From: Antedon mediterranea | Lineage: Eukaryota; Echinodermata; Crinoidea; Comatulida; Antedonidae | Direction of reading: 5' to 3' | Length of the DNA: 60,000 nt | NCBI RefSeq assembly: GCF_964355755.1 | Contig: NC_092673.1 | Span: 3,045,001-3,105,000 of the forward strand | Part shown: positions 1 through 9,000 of the stretch, piece after piece | How the letters are laid out: each line of letters opens with the position of its first letter | Numbering within the stretch: the stretch's first letter is position 1 | The notes under the pieces: model-generated | Seen by the model: the letters and a program-made list of their open reading frames with translations, nothing else | Database searches by the model: none | What the model was told of the DNA's origin: nothing | Made by a program: the position numbers and the translations under genes

Positions 1-3000
1 GGTGTGTAGTTCAAACTGGCTGTAAAAGTAGTCGCTAGCCCCTCCATACTGCGCACCAAGACTACCGGTAGTGGAGGGTTGTTCTGCACCATCACCTTCA
101 ACCGACTCATCATCTGCTTCCTCATTTTCAGTCTAATCGATAATAAAAAACATAAAATTGTACCCAGATGTACCCGGATTTCCATACAGAACAAAATATA
201 CATTACAAACTTTAAAAAACTTGTTTTTATTAAATCAAATGAATAAATGCAAGTTTACCTTAGTTGTTTGCTTGAATTGTGATTCCATTATCTCCTTTCT
301 TGCCTTTAACAATAAAACAAATAGCAACATATGTTGGTATATATTTTTACAATGATAATATAGATTCTCAACTTTGGGCCTTAAGTGATTGCCTACTAGT
401 AAGTAAGGTTTTCTTAAATATTATTATACAAATTTTGCCCCTTTAATTCTCCAAATATCATGCAATGTTCAACAAAACCATGGATACTCCATGAACAAAA
501 CTGATTGTTGAAAGAAAAGCACAAGTTCAGTAACTAACCATTATCTCTGCAATTTCAATTTGCCTCAGCTTAGTGATGCATGCAAGTTCTTCTTTCTCAT
601 CATTTGTTCGTTTTCGCATTGGATAGTTGCTTACTTCAAGATTTGAGTGGAAAGCCTACCATAATAAAACATGTCATCAAATGTCATCATGTTTATCTAT
701 TCCTAGTGACTTTAAAACAGTTATAGAAGATACCAACTTTATTCACATCATCATACATAAATAGTACAATAAAATATGTATGTGTGTGTGTGAAAAAGAG
801 CCAAAAAATAGCTTTCGCTAATCAAGGTTTGACTCCAGTCACAAAAAAATAAATTAGTCATAATGCATACATTTTCATCTATCAACAATAATTCCATAAG
901 AAAGAAACAGCAACTATATGAAAGAAATAACGTAAACAAGGGCTAACATTAATATTTTTGTAAAAGTAAACATTTAACTTCATTTATGAATTTAAATCTA
1001 GAAGAGGTACATTTTATAACTAAGGGTAAATTATTCCAAAGTTGAGCTCCATTAAAAGAAATTCTAAATTTACCAGCATCTGTGCGAGCTTTCGGAATTG
1101 CAAAATTAAATCTATTACTAAAGTGTGATAACAAAAAGTGTGATGTGCTAAAATATGGTAGTGATGCCCAAATATGGTAGTTATATGTCATATGTCCAGT
1201 TTTCAAATTGAATTGAAAAGTCTTCAAGGAAAATGAGTGTCTGGGTGTTTGAAAGAGTTTCATAACTTAAAATAATTTGAAATTACCTTGGTGCAACGAC
1301 CTTTCACATTCATACTATCCCAGCATTCATTTTTTACCATTTCTTTGAGATAGCTCTTCGCAAGGTTTTCAAACTCGATATCTTCTCGCACCTGAAAACA
1401 AATCCCACAGTAAGAAATGAAAACTCACACAATTTTCTTAATCATAATGTTTTTTTCTTGAGCCTTGTTCACACTAGACTGTAACTTTTACAGGCAGTGG
1501 TTGGAAGAAATTTACCGTTTGTCTTAATCTAACTTTGAGGGTAATTGTAGCCAGTGTTCACACTATTTTTGGTAGACTTTTTTATAGCATTATCATTTTA
1601 TTTGTTACTGAAAGTTGTTTCAATTATAATTCAAATTTTGCTAGTAGGATTAAATTAGAAAGAATGTGTATTTCATTTCATTTATTTTTATCTCCAAAAT
1701 ACAATATAAAAAAACGTGGACAAAGAACAAGAAATCATCACACAAAACCAGGCAGAGACATGATTCCTAAAAAGCGAACCTAATCACTATCTAGTAGGTC
1801 TCCTATTGTATGATTTGCAATAATCTTGTACCTTTTGTACTTGTTCATCTCCTTCACTCTGCAGCCTGGCCTGATCCTCAGTGTCAAGGTTAAACTCATG
1901 TCTTTCCAATCGCTCTATTTCAGGCAAAGAATCATTCTCTTTCATCATGCTTTGAATCTAAATGTAATAAATAAAAACAGAAGACCATATTAGCCCCGGG
2001 AGAAAGCATAGACTATTTGTGGTTTGCACAGCTAAAATAAGTTTTTCACTTTATGACTTTATGACCATATATTGTGGTTGTTACCATAATCAACTGTAGT
2101 TTCAACCAATATTGCAAAATAACAGAAAGATATCATCCTACCGTAAACTGGCACATTGCTATTGTAAATTAGAATAATAATAATAATCAACAATTTTAAA
2201 TCGTTACAGTAGTAGCTGTAAACCAACCTGTCTCCTAAGGTCTCTGATTTCTGTTCGTAGAGTCTTCTTCTGCTCAGCAAATTCTTTATCTTCTTCACGA
2301 ATTGCCTGTTGAAATCAAATAAAAAATCTTTTGTATGAACAATATAATTATCATAAAAGAAAATGTATCAATGGTGTACTTAATCAAAAGAAGAATGTTT
2401 AATAGGAAAGTAATACAATTGTAGAAATATAAGTACCTCCATGACTTTGACTTCCATCCAGGTGGGATCTCCCTTGGGTGTAGGAGTAGGTGTCACATAT
2501 ATTTGGTCATTTTCCATTGCTACTGTCTTCGGCTGTGAACAAATTTAAATCAATAAAATGTTTTCAAATAGCTATACTATTTTATAATAACAAATCATGT
2601 TTACATACATTTAGTAAGAGCAGTTAATTCTGTTCAGGCCTATGCCTGTTGCTTGCTCCTGGCATGATTGTGCTAGATATAACATGCCCAATATATATTA
2701 TTATACAAATAAATTAATAAACTTATCCTAAAACAATACAAAGTGTATACAATTTCAATGGAAATACTGTCTTTGGTTTGTTTGTGATAAAATCACAATG
2801 CTTTACATGTGCATAGTCAAATGGTTATCTGCATACAAATCCCAATGTAAATATTGTCACAGTAGTATACCCAGTCCATAAAAACTAAAGCTTTAAAATA
2901 CCTTGCTGCGCATGGCATCAGTTGACGCCTCTCTAGATACAGCGTTGGACTTCAAAGGTGACCAATCAGGCATCTCCGTCATTATCTCATCTTCTTTTTT

Positions 3001-3082
3001 GCATATAGAATGAAGTCTGGCTTTGTGAGAACGTGCCGACTCAATAGCTGTAGTCACCTTTCCTTTACCTGTAGCACTGAAG
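1..3082 (-). CDS. CFAP43: CFAP43 exons 14-20: linker and start of C-terminal coiled-coil region (residues 738-1016)
   Basis: After the last propeller blade the chain turns charged and helical. Exon 16 reads [20 protein letters not shown], exon 17 [20 protein letters not shown], exon 18 [20 protein letters not shown] followed by [10 protein letters not shown], and exon 19 [20 protein letters not shown]. These line up in order with the conserved post-propeller helices of CFAP43. Exons 15-20 all have lengths divisible by three, so they can be skipped singly without changing frame. Exon 20 runs off the left edge after the acidic stretch [12 protein letters not shown] and the segment ending SQFELHT; the remaining 600 or so residues, stop codon and polyadenylation site are not in the window. 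Intron 18 (656-1286) contains a LINE fragment interrupted by a MITE-A fragment. Confidence 0.92.
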
Positions 3083-6000
3083 CTAAAAACAAAGAAGATA
3101 AAACAATTAAATTAAGGTTTAATATTGTTCTACGACACTCACAAATAATTTCCGTAATAGACAAAACAAGTATAGAAATGTAGAATCAATTTATTTTAGC
3201 TCTAATTATTGTTTTATATGCCAGATTATTAGTAAATTAAAAAAGATGTTAAATTGAGCAAATGCTGTAAACTTACTTCCAGGTGTAACACGTGAGGACA
3301 CCATCTCCAACTCCACAGGTAAGCAGGTACATCCCATCTCTTGTGAAGCACATACGGCTTACGCCTCCACTGTGGAAGTTGTGAGCGTGCACTGAGACAG
3401 CACGCTCCAGCAGACCTAACTCTCGAACAAATACTCGACCATCACTTCCACCGCTTGCTACCCACTGGTGGTGAGGTGACATGGTGATAACACCTCCGGC
3501 CAATTCATGGTTTGAGCATGCTTGCTGTGGTTGCAAGTATGAAGCTTTGTTGTTGGCCTGAAACATAAACATATCATTATATATTAATTTGAATACAATA
3601 CCAGAATGTTCCTTTAAAATTTAAAGGATTTAGAAGTTACAGATGTGTTAAGCGTTGTTCCCACTAGGACGCAACGCATGCAAAGTGCTTTATTGCATAA
3701 TCACAAGTGGGAACCGACGACGCAACAGTACTGCAAACATCATAGGTTTGATTTTGAGGTGGGGGCAAACACAATTATTGGAAGGGCATTTTCTTATGTT
3801 GCGTAGGTTGCGTTACGTTGCACCACTAGTGTAAACCAAGCCTTAGTATGGTCATTGTTAGACTTAATTTAAAATTTTCATAAATTTTGTAAGCATACCT
3901 TCTTTGGTGCCTCCTCAGGGATACGAATTTCATGGAGCTGCTTGGAGTAATGTGGTAGTGTAAAGAGCTTCCGATCACCTGTAACAGCGCCTCCGTGGCT
4001 TGATTCATTCAGGTTGAAGTTCAGCTTCCCAATACTGTCTTCAAGAAGGTCCATTTTAAGACTTCCACAGTATTTACTCACATCTACAACAATACAAATG
4101 ATGGAATTAGAAGTTAAAAAGGAATCAGCTATACTGAAGAAGTGCTATGTATTATAATCTGTATGGTCAAATGTTATATTTTATTTAATTTTTACCATAT
4201 CTTTTTATTTATTTCATACGCATCCAACAGAAAGAACAAACTCGCCAATGTACAGGATGGATAAACTAATAATAAATAATACCTATAAAACCATTGTTGA
4301 CACATATAACATTACAATAAAATCATTATAATATTCAGATTCAGATTCAGATAATATTTATTTAGATAATAATGAATGAATATATACAAAATAGAAAAAA
4401 GATATTAAAGTGAACATAGATAAAGCAGTAATTGGTAGTCATTATTATCATGGATCCCTTCTAGAAGTTAAAAACTTGTCTCGTAGGGACCCATAACAAA
4501 ACACATTACTAAAAAAATAAAAATAACCTAGAATATATAATTATATAATTTAGGATAAAAAATTACAGTATAATAACATAACTAACATCTTCTTTATAAA
4601 AATTATTTAAATTATATTTCAATAGTTTCATGATAATTATAAATGAAATAACTACCGATATTGGTAAATGAAAAAAAAATATGTATACATAAATTATAAT
4701 TCCAGTATATATATAGTATATACTATATATACATTATATATTGTAATCATTACGATACCATAATGATCATGATACCAAAGTGCCAATAAAGGTACAGGTT
4801 AAATTTCTGCAGTACCAGTGGCAAACACACTGAACAGCTGTGTACAGTTATATATAACATATTTTCATGTACGCTACTATCTTCGGTTACTACTTATAAA
4901 ATACATTAATCGTTAAATAACATCAAATACAAAATTGCTTACTATCATTTAGGTCAGCTGGTACATCAAACAATGTAATCTTTGTAGCTCCTATGTTAAT
5001 ATCAGCATCATTGGATGTGTATGTTATCACAACTCTTACATCAGCATGCTTCTCTGCCATGTGGGTTGAAATACTCTCAACATGGCCTTCGATAGCTATA
5101 ACAGAATAACAAAATCATTTGAAAAAATTTAAGAAAACTCAAAAGGATATGTTGAATATACACATACTCAATAGCTGGGTTCCTAAACTATGTGAGTGAG
5201 TAGTCGAGCGGTTAAGGCAGTGGAACGTAATTACGTAGCCCTTACATCGGCAAAGGGTTCACTCACTCCATAGTTTTGGTGGTAGAACAAGTTTTCTCGG
5301 ATAAAGACTATAAACCATCCAGTGTACACATCTAGCTCATGTGCACTTTAAAGAACTCAGTACATCTTTCGAGACGAGTAGGGGGGTTACCCCGGTGTAC
5401 ATCGCAACCACTGACCATAACTGGGCCCTCTGGGAGACAAGTCTTTGACTGAAGAGGTTGAGTTAATAATGACAGCTTAATTTTGCTAATAACAGAGCTT
5501 ATAATTAATGTTTTTCAATAGGAATTGGGTGAATTTTAAATGTTTGTTGATAAAGAGGCACCTTTACACATTGGCAAGATTCTCATTTTATCAGTACAGT
5601 ATATGATCCTGGATATGGGCGTAAAATACTAATAATAATCAAAATATCAATTAAGACATGTACCTGTTTGTGCAAGGACTTTAAACATCATTGATGGTCT
5701 TGTATCTACAACAAACACATGTCCATCGTCGGAACCACTGAAAAGATACCGTCCCTCTGCATCATAGGTGAGCTGCATTACAGCGTGTTGGTGGACTCGC
5801 ATACGCTCAACAATGCGAGGGTTTTCCATGTTGGTCACTTCAACCATATAGATATGGCCAGAGTGGGTGCCGACTGCTACAGAGTGAGAGGCTGGGCTAC
5901 AAGCCAGACTACAACACTACAAATAAAATTCACATCTTTATTGAAATACATTTGAACATACAATAACAATATTTAAATGGCAAAATAAAGAGCTGAATAA

Positions 6001-9000
6001 ACATATTAATGATATTCAGATCCAGATGTTCCTATCACGAACACATGGTCAACTCACATCCCAAAAAGTCACAATTCCCAGAAACACACACTTATTCAAC
6101 CTACTGACAAATCAACTAAGCCAACACTCAGATATTAAACCAAATAAAATCTAACCTGCACAGCCAATGGTAAGGAGCCTACAAGTTGATTCTCTTCAAT
6201 ATCCCAAATTTGTAGTTCACCATCTTCACGTACAGTCTATATATATGATATATATATGTCATTGCCAGTTATTAATAATACTTTACAGTACAGTATTTAT
6301 ATTACTACATTACCATAAAAAAAAAATAAAAATAAAAATAAAACAAAAAAATATATATATATATGGACACGATGACATCATATCACAACCATATTTGGCC
6401 ATATCACTACCATATTAGGGAACATCTAACTTGTTTTGTCAAACTAGTTTAAAAGTGTAGACTGAGCTTTATACTAACCACGCAGTGTTGTACTCCTGGA
6501 TTTAACATATCCAGGCCAACAAAGTTTCCATGATGTGTATCCAAAATTAGCTCTGAAGTGCCTGGGCTACTGGTATCGTACAAGTTGATAGAACCCTACA
6601 TCAAAACAAAATGTATTTTATTATACTACAACGTATTAAGTACAAACTTGCGTTGTTTGTATTTAAGATCCTAAATGACAGTGCTCCTGCTTATTTATCT
6701 GACCTTGTGGATCGTTACGAATCATCCCGCAGAGGCCTACGATCATTGTCACAAAACCTTCTTCAAGAGCGTAGAGCGAAAAATCAATGGGGTCAGAGAT
6801 CTTTTTACGTTGCGGCCGCAAGTGTATGGAACAGCTTACCAGCAACAGTTAAATGCTCAACTAGTCTAAACAGTTTCAAGACCAACCTAAAGACGTCGCT
6901 ATTCGCTGATGTTCTCGCATGTTGTTAATGCACAAAGCGCCATGAGCGCCACATGGGTGGAGGATACCGGCGCTATATAAGTTTTCATTTATTATTATTA
7001 TTATTACAGTAGAACAATATCAAGACAATATGTTGTGAAGATCAGATTATTTAAGTAATTGGTTCTCACCTTTCGTTTTAAACACTTTAATTTTAATACA
7101 CAACACAATTTCATAAATAATATGTATATGTGAAATAAATTTTACTTTTGAGCTTCCAATAGCCAGCTTGCTATATGTTGGAGACCAGCTGAGAGATGTG
7201 ATTGGACTGTCAATAGGGCAGCTATCGGACACTTGTACCACACTCCCACTAATATCCAGACAACGTAACATTCCATCCTGTTCAAACACATAAATTAATT
7301 ATTAAATCATGGCATTTAAGTGTAACACCAGACAATATTTATTTCTTTCTCTTCTACATCATGGTGATCCTATGCTCCTAATGCAATGTACTTCATACAC
7401 ATAAGAACAATTAATTACATATACAGTAATACATTAAATATCTGTACCTCTCCGCCAACAAACAGACCATCTCTGTGTAAAGTCATGCAGCTGAATGCCC
7501 CTTCACCAAGCCTCTGTGCATTATCTTCCTGTAATGATTCTGAAAAAAATGTAATCAAATATTACTTCATAGCTTGTGGAATGGAATAGAGCCACTGCAA
7601 CCATGCCTATGACTTCCAAATATACTGTACAAGTTTAAAGGATCATTAGGTTATATGCATTAATGCATATAACCTCTTGATTCTGTCAGAATCTTTATTT
7701 ATTTCTTTATTTATTTATTTATTTATTTATTCTTTCTTAGCACTATTTGTCCGTCCATTATCTTGATATCAGTTTCATCTAACTAAATCAATTTTTCAGA
7801 GTATATTCCTTATGGCCAGGAATCGATGTGGTTATATTTTCACGATGCGCAATCAAAAATTACGCGGTCTACGCGCGATTTTACGAAATCACGTTTGTAA
7901 TCATATCTTCACAAGCATGAATCACAATTAAACAAAATTTGGTACTCATAAATTTCAGGTCATATTTCATCATATGGCAATACAATTACGTGCGTAGCGC
8001 ATATAACGCTTGCGTACGCGCGCTTAAAATGTTCAAAATTGTCAAAATTTATTTTCGATGAAATTAAAGTACGTTTCAGGAAATTTTAAGCGTTTAAAAA
8101 ATTGCCATGAGTGCGCAGATTTTTGCACGCGCACTGCGCGTTAAACGTTAATGCGCACTCTTTTTGCCCGATTTCTGTTTTACAATCTTTCTTTAATAAT
8201 ATCATCATATTTGATTCACGTTTCAACTCGAAATTGCGTTATACGAGCACGTCAAAAGTGACTGGCTACGCACGTATAAGTTAACAAAATGGTGAAAATA
8301 TGCTAAATTTTAAAATTAATATATATCGTCAGAATGCAAGGGAACACCTACTTTTTATTTCATTTTCTTGAAGTGTATGCATCATATGTATGATATTATT
8401 ATCAAATTAAGAGAACAAAAGTTGATTAAGTCATGATTAATTGCATATTAAATTTAAAAAAAATAATTTCGACAATCAAACAAATTATGACATTTTCTTA
8501 GGCCAAAATAACAAACTTAACATTAACTTTCTTCCTTCAAAAGTTCATATATTAAAGTTAAAAGTATATAGTTTGACAGTGCATCATTTGTTTACATTTT
8601 AAAGATGTCATCATAGTAAAAAATTATAATTCATTTCAGTATGTAATAATCTATTTGCACCAAAGTGGTTACTGCATAGAAAATACACGGAGGAATTTTT
8701 CTACAACTTTTAGTCAGTTGTGTATGGCTCGATGGTCTGTGCTCGTGTCTATGGCATTCAAGGTACCGAGATCGAGTCTCACCTTGGGAAACGAAATAAG
8801 ATTTTTTTTTCATTATCCGTATTGTTTGTTCAAATTTATTTCTTAGTGTATAGATTATACGCATAATTTATAATGAAATCTAGATAAAAATTAACTTATG
8901 TCTTTATTATTATGTAACAACAAATGTGGTTTATGACATTATACGCATATGGATCTTTGATCGGATTGTGATACCGGCTATGGTGTTCGCGTTAGCAAGG

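Noticed and set aside
8722-8785. Second tRNA gene candidate
   Set aside because: Box spacing fits, but no acceptor stem or plausible anticodon loop; treated as a tRNA-like repeat.
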